This document shows positions 1 through 6,699 of a stretch of 18,872 nt of DNA, piece by piece. How positions within the stretch are numbered: position 1 is the first letter of the stretch; each line of letters begins with the position of its first letter. Source of the stretch: an uncultured candidate division WPS-2 bacterium (lineage in GTDB: Bacteria > Vulcanimicrobiota > Vulcanimicrobiia > Vulcanimicrobiales > Vulcanimicrobiaceae); the NCBI GenBank assembly GCA_937927945.1, contig CALEYW010000083.1:1-18872 (forward strand). Direction: 5' to 3'. Both the position numbers and the translations under genes were made by a program. A model generated the notes under the pieces. That model searched no databases. It was not told the origin of the DNA and saw only the letters and a list, made by a program, of their open reading frames with translations.

Positions 1-15
1 CACGTCCGGTGGTGT

Positions 16-49
16 GGGAGGACGGGGGCGGTGACGCCCCCTCCTACCC
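16..49. terminator. Strong GC-rich hairpin downstream of the luxE-like gene
   Basis: Bases 16-30 pair with 35-49 around a GTGA loop (a GNRA tetraloop if read as plus-strand RNA). The stem has seven G-C pairs next to the loop, a one-base bulge (C23), four more pairs, a one-base bulge (A46) and three closing pairs. It lies about 40 bases past the stop of the minus-strand operon and could end that transcript or one from a plus-strand gene off the left edge. Neither side has a real T-tract, so an intrinsic terminator is likely but not proven. Confidence 0.45.
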
Positions 50-88
50 GATTTGTGATGCTAGGCTAGAACGAGGCTTAAGAGATCG

Positions 89-1189
89 TCAACGATCGGG
101 GTGCGATGATTTCGCCAACAGCGACTCCGCGTCCAGCGAGCAGCCGCGGAGTTCGGCGCCTTGGTCGCGGCCGAGGAGAACGAGTCCGCCGTCGACGATT
201 GCGCCGAGGTCTTCGGTGTCGACTGCGATGACCGAACCGCGGTTCGCGAGGTCGACGTGGCGGATCGCACCGACGACTCCGTTCGGGAGCGGTCGCCCTT
301 CGCCGTCGACGACGATGGGGCGCAGCCATGGCGGAGCGACCTTCACGCGCGGCTCGATCTGCGCGCGCGACGATGGCGCGTCGTAGTATTGCGACGTCAG
401 CTCGGTCATCCCGTACTCGGCGACGATCGCCTCGAGCGGGATGCCGAGCCGGGTTGACGTTTCGCGATACAATGCAGCGCGTTCGACGACGCGGCTGCGT
501 CCCTTGAAGCCCCCGGTCTCCATCACGCGGGAGCCGGCCGGCAGCGCGAGGGTTACTTCGCGTTCGGCGAGCGCGTCGAGCAGTGCCACCAACGCGAACG
601 CCGTCGTCGCGAGACACACGGCGGTGCCGTTCGTGATCGCACGCTCCGCACCGTGCAGGAAGCCCTCGACGTCGAGCGCGTCACCGTGGAGGTACCAGCC
701 GGCCTCACCGTCACCGCGTTCGCGTGCGACGACGTCCATCATGTAGCCGAGCGAACTGTGCGGCCGCTCGCGCGGATCAGGAACGAGCAGCGCGTACCGC
801 AGCCGGGCACCGTCGCCGAGCATCATCCGGTCGAACGATGCGAGCAGCGCAGCGTCGTACAGTGCCGTCGTCGCGAACTCGTGCCGTCCGCCATGCCCGA
901 GCGTTGTCCCGCTCGTCTCGAACCAGAGCACCGATTCCTCCGGCGGAAACGTCGCAAGCCGCGCTTCTTTGAACGCTGCCGAAGGCACGGCCGGGATGTC
1001 CTCGATCCGCTCCGGCAGCCACTCCGCGTCGAACCCGAGCGACCGCGCGTACGCCGCGTACGGCACGTTGTGCTCGACTTGATACGCGAACAGATCGCGG
1101 GCGAGCGCCAGAAACGCGGCGTCGTCGAGGGCGTAGGCGTCGATCGCCGCGAGGATGCGCGCGTCGAGCGCCGCTGCGGTGGCGCTCAC
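89..1189 (-). CDS. LuxE-like acyl-protein synthetase (ANL-type adenylating enzyme)
   Basis: This 366-residue protein belongs to the LuxE / PaaK-like branch of adenylate-forming enzymes. In bacterial luciferase systems LuxE activates a fatty acid with ATP and carries it on a cysteine for reduction by LuxC. Visible motifs are the phosphate-binding loop ETSGTT-GHGG at 91-101, METGGFKGRSR at 223-233, and EYGMTEL at 258-264, the ANL A5-type motif. The C-terminus has GRDQGAELRGCSL, and Cys350 sits where LuxE carries its acylated cysteine. The GTG start at 1189 lies 4 bases after the CoA-binding gene's stop, so the gene is last in the metY operon. No luxC or luciferase gene is in view, so the acceptor and substrate are unknown and bioluminescence should not be inferred. 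An activating enzyme for another carboxylic acid is the main alternative. Confidence 0.8.
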   Translation of the reverse strand: MSATAAALDARILAAIDAYALDDAAFLALARDLFAYQVEHNVPYAAYARSLGFDAEWLPERIEDIPAVPSAAFKEARLATFPPEESVLWFETSGTTLGHGGRHEFATTALYDAALLASFDRMMLGDGARLRYALLVPDPRERPHSSLGYMMDVVARERGDGEAGWYLHGDALDVEGFLHGAERAITNGTAVCLATTAFALVALLDALAEREVTLALPAGSRVMETGGFKGRSRVVERAALYRETSTRLGIPLEAIVAEYGMTELTSQYYDAPSSRAQIEPRVKVAPPWLRPIVVDGEGRPLPNGVVGAIRHVDLANRGSVIAVDTEDLGAIVDGGLVLLGRDQGAELRGCSLDAESLLAKSSHPDR

Positions 1190-1193
1190 CGGC

Positions 1194-1673
1194 TCAGCGG
1201 ACGCGGCGTTTGGCGGTCAGAACCCCGGTGTTCATGCCGCTCAACGACAAGCCGCCGTCGAAACGCGCCGATTCCACTTTGATGCAGCGGTCGACGACCA
1301 CCGCCAGACCCGCGTCGTCCGCCAGCCGAATCGCTTCGTCGTTGATGACGCCGTACTGAAACCAGATCGCCTTCGCGCCGGCGGCGATCGCTTCGCGCGC
1401 CACTTGCGGTGCGTCGTCGGCTTTGCGGAAGACGTCCACGATGTCGGGTGCCCCATGCTCGGCCGCGTAGGCAGCGAGCGACGGGTACGATTTCACGCCG
1501 TCGATCTCGGCGGTCGCCGGGTTGATCGGCGTGACCTCGAACTTGCCGCGCGTGCGCAGGTAGGAGAAGACGAAGTACGACGGCCGGGTCGGGTTCGGCG
1601 ACGCGCCGACCATCGCGACCGTGCGAGAGCGGTCCATCAGCTCGCGGCGTTCCGCCGCCGTCTCGAGGATCAC
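1194..1673 (-). CDS. CoA-binding domain protein, YccU family
   Basis: This 159-residue protein is a single Rossmann-type CoA-binding domain like that of succinyl-CoA synthetase alpha, but without the ligase parts. The nucleotide loop VGASPNPTRPSY lies near residue 20, followed by a beta strand ending in PINP. The C-terminal block DRCIKVE...GGLSLSGMNTG is typical of the family. The chosen GTG start overlaps the metY stop as GTGA (1670-1673); an in-frame ATG about 13 codons later is a weaker alternative. A much longer open frame upstream is only a shadow of metY. The biochemical role of YccU proteins is not established. Translational coupling to metY suggests a link to acyl-homoserine or sulfur-amino-acid metabolism, which is inference. 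Confidence 0.82.
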   Translation of the reverse strand: MILETAAERRELMDRSRTVAMVGASPNPTRPSYFVFSYLRTRGKFEVTPINPATAEIDGVKSYPSLAAYAAEHGAPDIVDVFRKADDAPQVAREAIAAGAKAIWFQYGVINDEAIRLADDAGLAVVVDRCIKVESARFDGGLSLSGMNTGVLTAKRRVR

Positions 1674-2974
1674 GCGCGCACCGCCGCGACTTTGGCCGCC
1701 GCTGCCAGGCCGCGCTCGAGGTCCCACACCAGATCGTCGACGTCTTCGAGTCCGACCGAGAGCCGCACGGTGTCCGCGCCGATCCCCGCCGCCACGAGCT
1801 CGTCGTCGGAGAGCTGCTGGTGCGTCGTGGACGCGGGATGGATCACGAGGCTCTTCGCGTCGCCGACGTTCGCGAGGTGGCTCCACAACTGGAGCGCTTC
1901 GATGAAGGCCCGGCCGGCGTCGCGGCCGCCGCGCAGACCGAACGTGAACACGGCACCGGCCCCCAGCGGAAGATAGCGGGCCGCGCGCTCGCGTTCTTCG
2001 CTGTCGGGCAGACCGGCGTACGAGACCCACGCGACCTCGTCGCGCCCGTGCAGAAATTCCGCGACCTTTTGCGCGTTTGCGACGTGCGCCGGCATGCGCA
2101 GCGCCAGCGTCTCGAGTCCTTGCACGAGCAGCCAGGCGTTCATCGGCGAAATCGCGGCGCCGACGTCGCGCAGCAGTTCCGCCCGCGCGCGCATCAAGAA
2201 CGCGTACTCGCCGAACGTCTCGGCGAAATTCATGCCGTGATAGCCGGGGCTCGGCGTCGAAAGCAGTGGATGGCGCCCGGCGCCCCACGGGAAGCGTCCC
2301 GATTCCACGATCGCTCCGCCGAGCACGGTACCGTGCCCGCCGATGAATTTCGTCGCGGAATGGATCACGACGTCTGCGCCGTGCTCGATCGGGCGGCACA
2401 GATATGGCGTGGCGAACGTGTTGTCGACGATCAGCGGGACGCCCGAGGCGTGCGCGACGTCCGCGATCGCCGCGATGTCGGCGACGCCGCCGTTCGGGTT
2501 GCCGATCGTCTCGGTGAAGACGGCGCGCGTGTTGGGCCGGATCGCGGCGCGAATCGCGTCGACGTCGCCGCCCGGGACGAACGTCGCCTCGATCCCCATC
2601 CGGCGCAGCGTCACCGAGAACTGGGTGATCGTGCCGCCGTAGAGGTTCGCCGACGCGACGAGATGATCGCCCGCTTCCGCGACGGTAAGGATGGCGATCA
2701 GCTGCGCGGAAAGACCGCTCGCCGTTGCCAACCCGCCGATCCCGCCCTCGAGGCTGGCGAGTTTTTCTTCAAACGCCGCGACGGTTGGATTGCCTATGCG
2801 CGTGTAGATGTTGCCGTACGTGCGCAGCGCGAACAGCTCGGCGGCGTGTTCGGTCGAGTCGAACACGAAGGCCGTGGAGAGGTGCAGCGGGAGCGCCCGC
2901 GCTCCGGTCTCGGGGTCCGGCGGCGTGCCGGCGTGCAGCGCGCGTGTGCGGAACCCGAATGCCCGATCGCTCAC
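1670..2974 (-). CDS. metY: O-acetylhomoserine sulfhydrylase (aminocarboxypropyltransferase)
   Basis: This PLP enzyme of the Cys/Met-metabolism family makes homocysteine from O-acetylhomoserine and sulfide, in the cytoplasm. The length of 434 residues is normal for MetY, which is longer than MetB or MetC. The N-terminal block has TRALHAGTPPDPETGA; the YGNIYTRIGNPT segment (53-64) contributes to the active site. The DNTFATP motif carries Asp184, which pairs with the PLP pyridine nitrogen, and SATKFIGGHG carries the PLP lysine at Lys209. The GTG start at 2974 is 2 bases after the stop of the upstream secreted-protein gene, and the 3' end overlaps the CoA-binding gene, so the genes are co-transcribed. 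No SAM riboswitch is visible upstream. A methionine gamma-lyase or cystathionine synthase is less likely given the MetY-type inserts. Confidence 0.92.
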   Translation of the reverse strand: MSDRAFGFRTRALHAGTPPDPETGARALPLHLSTAFVFDSTEHAAELFALRTYGNIYTRIGNPTVAAFEEKLASLEGGIGGLATASGLSAQLIAILTVAEAGDHLVASANLYGGTITQFSVTLRRMGIEATFVPGGDVDAIRAAIRPNTRAVFTETIGNPNGGVADIAAIADVAHASGVPLIVDNTFATPYLCRPIEHGADVVIHSATKFIGGHGTVLGGAIVESGRFPWGAGRHPLLSTPSPGYHGMNFAETFGEYAFLMRARAELLRDVGAAISPMNAWLLVQGLETLALRMPAHVANAQKVAEFLHGRDEVAWVSYAGLPDSEERERAARYLPLGAGAVFTFGLRGGRDAGRAFIEALQLWSHLANVGDAKSLVIHPASTTHQQLSDDELVAAGIGADTVRLSVGLEDVDDLVWDLERGLAAAAKVAAVRA

Positions 2975-2976
2975 GA

Positions 2977-3600
2977 CTAGCCGACTTTTTCTTTCTTGCG
3001 ATGGGCGGCGGTGAACGGCGTCCCCTTGTCCTTCGGATCCGCGGTCGTCAGCAGGCCGACCATGTCGCCGAAATTCTCCGCGTAGCCCTTCATCGTCCAG
3101 GTGGTTTTGCCGTCGGTGCCGGTCAGGGTGAAGAGGCGGCCGTCGAAGGTTCCGCTGACCGGGACCTTCTTGTTGTCTTCACGGACCCAGGTGCCGGTGA
3201 GCTGGTCGCCCTTCTGGAGGAGGTAGAAGTGCGAGTAGATGGGGCGGAAGACGGTCATCGGTTGAAGCACGACTTCCCACACCCCGTCCATCGTCTGGAA
3301 CTGGGGCGGCTCTGGGCTGTCCGACGGGCTGGCATTCGGTTGCGGGGTGGCCGAGCGGCGACCCCTCCGGCCGGCGGGTGCCGGTGTCGGGCTCGCCGTC
3401 GGCTTCGGAGCGAGCGTGAGCACCGGCGCCGCGCTCGGTCCGATCAGGGAGCCGGAGGGCGTCGCGACGCTCCCGTTCGGCGGCGGTGGCGGCGGCGGGG
3501 TCGCTTGCGCGACCTGGACCGGCTGGGCGACCTGCGCGACGGCGGTGCCGCCGACGGCCAGGGCGGCAAGCCCCACGAGCGCGAGCTGACGAAGGTTCAA
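2977..3600 (-). CDS. Secreted protein with proline-rich linker and C-terminal beta domain
   Basis: I do not recognise a family. The 207-residue product starts with a clear signal peptide (MNLRQLALVGLAALAVGG, cleavage probably after AVA near residue 22). Residues about 30-100 are low-complexity, rich in Pro, Ala, Ser and Thr with a run of seven prolines. From about residue 100 to the end lies a compact domain with alternating beta-type segments (VWEVVLQP, HFYLLQKGDQLTGTW, SGTFDGRLFTLTGT, TTWTMKGY), resembling small lipocalin-like or 'DUF' beta barrels that test substrate modification. The start is TTG at 3600, backed by the ribosome-binding sequence GAAGAGG five bases upstream (plus-strand 3606-3612). 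It is first in the operon with metY. The function is unknown; an extracytoplasmic location is likely. Confidence 0.7.
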   Translation of the reverse strand: MNLRQLALVGLAALAVGGTAVAQVAQPVQVAQATPPPPPPPNGSVATPSGSLIGPSAAPVLTLAPKPTASPTPAPAGRRGRRSATPQPNASPSDSPEPPQFQTMDGVWEVVLQPMTVFRPIYSHFYLLQKGDQLTGTWVREDNKKVPVSGTFDGRLFTLTGTDGKTTWTMKGYAENFGDMVGLLTTADPKDKGTPFTAAHRKKEKVG

Positions 3601-3631
3601 CGTGGCCTCTTCACTATGGGTGGTGGGACGA

Positions 3632-3662
3632 ATTCTACCGGGGAACGAGTCTCTGTTCGCAA
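3632..3662 (-). promoter_or_regulatory. Possible promoter of the metY operon
   Basis: On the minus strand a TAGAAT -10-like hexamer (plus 3632-3637) lies 31 bases before the TTG start, which would give a leader of about 25 bases. The best -35 candidate is TTGCGA (plus 3657-3662), spaced 19 bases, longer than ideal. Such a short leader leaves no room for a riboswitch. Confidence 0.3.
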
Positions 3663-3763
3663 ACGGCGCGGCCGTTCATCCCAAACCGGCAAGCCCGACG
3701 CTTTACAAAATCGTGACAATCGAGCGAGTGGGCGCCCTGTGGGGTGGCGGCTCTTGCGCCCGG

Positions 3764-3772
3764 TGATACAAT
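3764..3772 (+). promoter_or_regulatory. Extended -10 promoter of rpmE
   Basis: TGATACAAT matches the extended -10 form TGnTATAAT at eight of nine positions including the free base, with the hexamer TACAAT at 3767-3772. No convincing -35 is seen 17 bases upstream (GTGGCG), as is usual for extended -10 promoters. Transcription would begin near 3779-3782, at or next to the GTG start of rpmE. Confidence 0.6.
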
Positions 3773-3781
3773 AGTTCGGCT

Positions 3782-4057
3782 GTGAAAACCCAGGGTCACC
3801 CCAAATGGCATCCCGAGGCGAAGGTTACCTGCGCCTGCGGTGCCACGTTTACTACCGGATCGACGACGCCGACCATCGCCGTAGAGGTATGCTCGAACTG
3901 CCATCCTTTGTGGACCGGGCAGCAGAAGTTCCTCGACACCGCGGGCCGGGTCGAGAAGTTCAACCAGCGCGCCGCGATGGCCGAGCAGAAGAAGGCTGAA
4001 GCCGCCGCTCGCACCAAGCGCAAGCAGGCCGAGGAAGCCGCGACCGCCTCGGCTTAA
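3782..4057 (+). CDS. rpmE: Large ribosomal subunit protein bL31
   Basis: The 91-residue protein matches the zinc-binding (C+) form of bL31, which bridges the 50S subunit to the 30S head. It opens with MKTQGHPKWHPE. Zinc ligands are Cys17, Cys19, Cys37 and Cys40 in CACG and CSNCHP, followed by TGQQKFLDTAGRVEKFNQR. The last 25 or so residues form a Lys/Ala/Glu-rich tail not found in E. coli bL31, probably helical. The start is GTG at 3782, placed by homology; it lies only 9 bases past the -10 hexamer with no Shine-Dalgarno, so the mRNA is probably leaderless. Because the Zn-type form is kept, Zur-type control of a paralogue elsewhere is possible but not visible here. prfA follows after a terminator-like hairpin, the order seen in many Actinobacteria and Firmicutes. 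Confidence 0.95.
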   Translation: MKTQGHPKWHPEAKVTCACGATFTTGSTTPTIAVEVCSNCHPLWTGQQKFLDTAGRVEKFNQRAAMAEQKKAEAAARTKRKQAEEAATASA

Positions 4058-4080
4058 CGCCGCTCGTTCGCATCCAAGGG

Positions 4081-4109
4081 GCGAGCCGTTTTGCGGCTCG
4101 CTTCTTTTC
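4081..4109 (+). terminator. Intrinsic terminator (or attenuator) between rpmE and prfA
   Basis: GCGAGCCG (4081-4088) pairs perfectly with CGGCTCGC (4094-4101) around a five-base loop, and is followed by a T-rich run TTCTTTTC. This is a textbook intrinsic terminator for rpmE. It ends six bases before the prfA start codon, so prfA expression depends on readthrough or on an unseen promoter. Confidence 0.85.
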
Positions 4110-4115
4110 TGCCCG

Positions 4116-5201
4116 ATGCATAACACCGACCGCCTCGAGACGCTCTCGAAACGCTTCGATGAAATCGACGCCGCGCTCGCAGACTCGAGCAGCGGTTTCG
4201 ATCAGGCACGCTTTACCGCGCTGATGAAGGAGCGCTCGGCGGTCGAGCCCACCGTTGCGGCGTACCGCGCCTACAAGGCGCTGCTCCGCGAGATCGCCGA
4301 CAACGACGCGTTGCGCGCCGACAAGAGTGATCCCGAGTTCGCCGCGCTCGCGGAAGAAGAAGCACCGGCGCTGCGCGAGCGCAGCATCACCCTCGAAGCG
4401 CAGCTGCAAGAGCTGATGTTGCCGCGCGATCCCAACGACGCGAAGGACATCTTCATCGAGATTCGCGCCGGCGCGGGCGGCGACGAAGCGGGCATCTTCG
4501 CGGGCGATCTGCTGCGCATGTACACGCGCTTCGCCGAGGGCATGAAGATGCGGGTCGAGCTGCTCAGCGAGAGCGAGAACGAAGCCGGCGGCTACAAAGA
4601 AGTCGTCGTCGGGGTCAAGGGCGGCGAGCCGTACCGCTGGTTCAAATACGAGTCGGGCGTGCATCGCGTCCAGCGTGTCCCGGCGACCGAAGCCGCCGGC
4701 CGCATTCACACCTCGACTGCGACCGTGGCGGTGCTTCCCGAAGTGGAAGACGACGGCGAGATCGAGATCCGCTCGACCGACCTCGAGATCGACACGTTCA
4801 AAGCGTCCGGCGCCGGCGGCCAGCACGTCAACAAGACCGAGTCGGCGATCCGCATCACCCACAAGCCCAGCGGCATCATCGTGTCGTGCAGCGAGGAACG
4901 CTCACAGCTGCAGAACCGCGCGCGCGCGATGGACATGCTGCGCGCCCAGCTCGCCGCGAATCAGCGCCGCGAGCGCGAGGAATCCGAAGCGTCGCTGCGC
5001 CGCAGCCAGGTCGGCACCGGCGACCGCAGCGAGAAGATCCGCACCTACAACTACCCGCAAGACCGCATCACCGACCACCGCATCAACCAGAACTTCCAAA
5101 ACATCAAAGCGATCCTCGACGGCGACATGGAAAAACTCGCCGTCGAACTCCAGAAAGACGAACGAGCCCGCCTGCTGGCGGGGGAGCTCGTGTCACCCTG
5201 A
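4116..5201 (+). CDS. prfA: Peptide chain release factor 1
   Basis: This 361-residue class I release factor reads UAA and UAG stop codons and triggers hydrolysis of the peptidyl-tRNA. The anticodon-like tripeptide is Pro-Ala-Thr at 189-191 (VQRVPATEAAGRIHTSTA), the RF1 type; RF2 would have SPF. The catalytic GGQ is at 234-236 (SGAGGQHVNKTESA), and its glutamine is the target of PrmC. The N-terminal helical domain (about 1-105) and the C-terminal RRSQVGTGDRSEKIRTYNYPQDR...H region are complete. The ATG at 4116 has no Shine-Dalgarno and follows the terminator T-run directly. The TGA stop lies inside a palindromic repeat (5190-5257), so the last residues (VSP) are encoded by repeat DNA. Confidence 0.97.
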   Translation: MHNTDRLETLSKRFDEIDAALADSSSGFDQARFTALMKERSAVEPTVAAYRAYKALLREIADNDALRADKSDPEFAALAEEEAPALRERSITLEAQLQELMLPRDPNDAKDIFIEIRAGAGGDEAGIFAGDLLRMYTRFAEGMKMRVELLSESENEAGGYKEVVVGVKGGEPYRWFKYESGVHRVQRVPATEAAGRIHTSTATVAVLPEVEDDGEIEIRSTDLEIDTFKASGAGGQHVNKTESAIRITHKPSGIIVSCSEERSQLQNRARAMDMLRAQLAANQRREREESEASLRRSQVGTGDRSEKIRTYNYPQDRITDHRINQNFQNIKAILDGDMEKLAVELQKDERARLLAGELVSP

Positions 5202-5257
5202 GCTTGTCGAAGGCGCTCGGGCAACGCGGGGGTTGCTTGACAGGCTCGCAATGACAC
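5190..5257. repeat. REP-like palindromic element overlapping the prfA stop codon
   Basis: GTGTCA (5190-5195) is mirrored by TGACAC (5252-5257). Inside are the core CCCTGAGCTTGTCGAAGG (about 5196-5213) and a smaller hairpin GCAAC...GTTGC (5221-5236). The core resembles the CTGAGCTTGTCGA sequences that are scattered in many copies in a range of environmental bacterial genomes. It supplies the last codons and the TGA of prfA. A related palindrome lies at 7555-7588. Confidence 0.65.
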
Positions 5258-5284
5258 GGCAGCCCTCGCGGCTAAGCCCGGGGC

Positions 5285-5725
5285 GTGCAATTCAATGATT
5301 TCGTTGGTCGGGCGCACACCTCGGATTGGCTCGAAATCGAGCAGAGCCGGATCGATGCGTTCGCGGAGACGACGGAGGACCGCAACCCGCTCCACATCGA
5401 TCCGGCGTGGTGCGCGGCGCACAGCCCCTACGGCGTCCCGATTGCGCACGGGTATCTCACGACGTCGCTGCTGACGCCCCTCGCGAAAGGGCTGCTGGAG
5501 CTCGAGGACGGGTTCATCGCCGTGAACTACGGGCTGGACCGCCTGCGGCTGGTCGGCCCCGTCCCCGTGAACTCCCGCATCCGCGGCGTGTTCAGCGTGA
5601 AGGCGGTCGAGCCGCGCGGCGAAGACGCGGCGGTCGTGCGCACCTCGGCGGAGGTCTTCGTCGAAGGCGGCGAACGGCCGGTACTCGTCGCGGAGATGCT
5701 CGCGTACGTCACGAAGGCGCGCTGA
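5285..5725 (+). CDS. MaoC-like (R)-specific enoyl-CoA hydratase family protein
   Basis: The 146-residue protein is a single hot-dog domain of the MaoC/PhaJ type, which hydrates trans-2-enoyl-CoA to (R)-3-hydroxyacyl-CoA. The hydratase-2 motif is intact: Asp32 and His37 in TEDRNPLHIDP, followed by IAHGYLTTSL. Length and single-domain form match stand-alone PhaJ-like dimers. The start is GTG at 5285; the upstream sequence has no clear Shine-Dalgarno. Its stop shares one base with the start of the reductase gene (TGATG), so the two are coupled. The substrate chain length cannot be read from sequence. The pair may act in short- or branched-chain acyl-CoA metabolism. Confidence 0.85.
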   Translation: MQFNDFVGRAHTSDWLEIEQSRIDAFAETTEDRNPLHIDPAWCAAHSPYGVPIAHGYLTTSLLTPLAKGLLELEDGFIAVNYGLDRLRLVGPVPVNSRIRGVFSVKAVEPRGEDAAVVRTSAEVFVEGGERPVLVAEMLAYVTKAR

Positions 5726-6699
5726 TGCGCGCCGTTCAGGTTCACACGCTCGGCTCGCCGCGCGATCTCGCGTACGCGGACGTCACCCTGCCGGCACCGG
5801 GACCGGGGGAGATCGCGCTCGACGTACACGCGGCCGGCGTCAACTTTCCCGACGCGCTGATGGTGCAGGGGAAATATCAGGTCAAGCCGCCGCTGCCGTT
5901 CACCCTCGGAGTCGAAGTCGCGGGGATCGTCACGGCGGTCGGGCCTGACGTGCACGACATCCGGGTCGGCGACCGGGTCGCGGCATTGCCGAAGAGCGGC
6001 GGTTTCGCCGAATCCGCGCTCGCCGGCGCGTATAGCGCAGTGGTTCTGCCGCCGGCCGTCGACTTCGTCACCGCCGCCGGAATGTTGATGACGTACGGCA
6101 CCGCGTATCACGGTTTGGTTGACCGCGGCCGCGTGCGCGAGGGCGACCGGCTCGGCGTCACCGGCGCCGGCGGCGGCGTCGGAACCGCGGCGGTCGACAT
6201 CGGCCGCGCGCTCGGCGCGCGCGTCATCGCGATCGTCGGTTCGGAAGCGAAGCGCGAGGCCGCGCTGCACGCGGGCGCGGTCCACGCGATCGTCGCCGGC
6301 GGCGAACTGCCTGCCGCGCTCAAGAGCGTCGCCGGCGGTCTCGACGTGCTGCTCGACAACGTCGGCGGCGACGTGTTCGATGCGTCGCTGCGCGCGATGG
6401 AATGGAACGGGCGCGTGCTGATCGTCGGCTTCGCCGGCGGGCGCATCCCCGAGATTCCGGCGAACCGGCTGCTCTTGCGCGAACTCGAAGCGGTCGGCGT
6501 CTATTGGGGCCCGTGGGTCGAACGCCGGCCGGCGCACAACCGCGCCAACTTCGCCGCGATGTTCGAGATGATGGCCGTCGGAACGCTGCACCCGCACGTC
6601 CACGCACGGTACGCGTTCGACGACGTTCCGCTCGCGATGGAAGCGATGCTCGAACGGCAGCTGGTCGGCAAAGCCGTCATCGTCGTTCGCGGCGCGTGA
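5725..6699 (+). CDS. Zinc-independent quinone oxidoreductase / enoyl reductase (MDR family)
   Basis: This 324-residue NADPH-dependent enzyme belongs to the medium-chain dehydrogenase/reductase family, QOR branch. The GroES-like N-terminal domain has AAGVNFPDALMVQGKY (37-51) and GVEVAGIV. The dinucleotide loop GAGGGVG is at 147-153, followed by GARVIAIVGSEAKRE, which favours NADPH. The zinc-binding Cys/His set of alcohol dehydrogenases is absent. LDNVGGDVF and LIVGFAGG are typical of quinone or crotonyl-type reductases. The ATG at 5725 overlaps the hydratase stop by one base; an in-frame extension upstream is only hydratase shadow. The stop overlaps the prmC GTG. An NADPH:quinone reductase or a 2-enoyl-CoA reductase are both possible; the hydratase partner slightly favours acyl-CoA chemistry. 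Confidence 0.87.
   Translation: MRAVQVHTLGSPRDLAYADVTLPAPGPGEIALDVHAAGVNFPDALMVQGKYQVKPPLPFTLGVEVAGIVTAVGPDVHDIRVGDRVAALPKSGGFAESALAGAYSAVVLPPAVDFVTAAGMLMTYGTAYHGLVDRGRVREGDRLGVTGAGGGVGTAAVDIGRALGARVIAIVGSEAKREAALHAGAVHAIVAGGELPAALKSVAGGLDVLLDNVGGDVFDASLRAMEWNGRVLIVGFAGGRIPEIPANRLLLRELEAVGVYWGPWVERRPAHNRANFAAMFEMMAVGTLHPHVHARYAFDDVPLAMEAMLERQLVGKAVIVVRGA

Noticed and set aside
89..1189. A bioluminescence (lux) operon
   Set aside because: Only a LuxE-like enzyme is present; no luxA, luxB, luxC or luxD neighbour is visible.
1674..2399. N-terminal 240-residue extension of the CoA-binding protein
   Set aside because: The extension is Arg-rich out-of-frame metY sequence. The GTGA overlap gives a start matching the family's normal length.
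1820..2980. 386-codon plus-strand open frame opposite metY
   Set aside because: metY on the minus strand is complete with all PLP motifs; the plus-strand product is low-complexity shadow.
6402..6695. Upstream extension of PrmC and similar in-frame extensions of the reductase and GT4 genes
   Set aside because: They lie inside upstream genes in another frame and carry no homology. The chosen GTG or ATG starts match family lengths.
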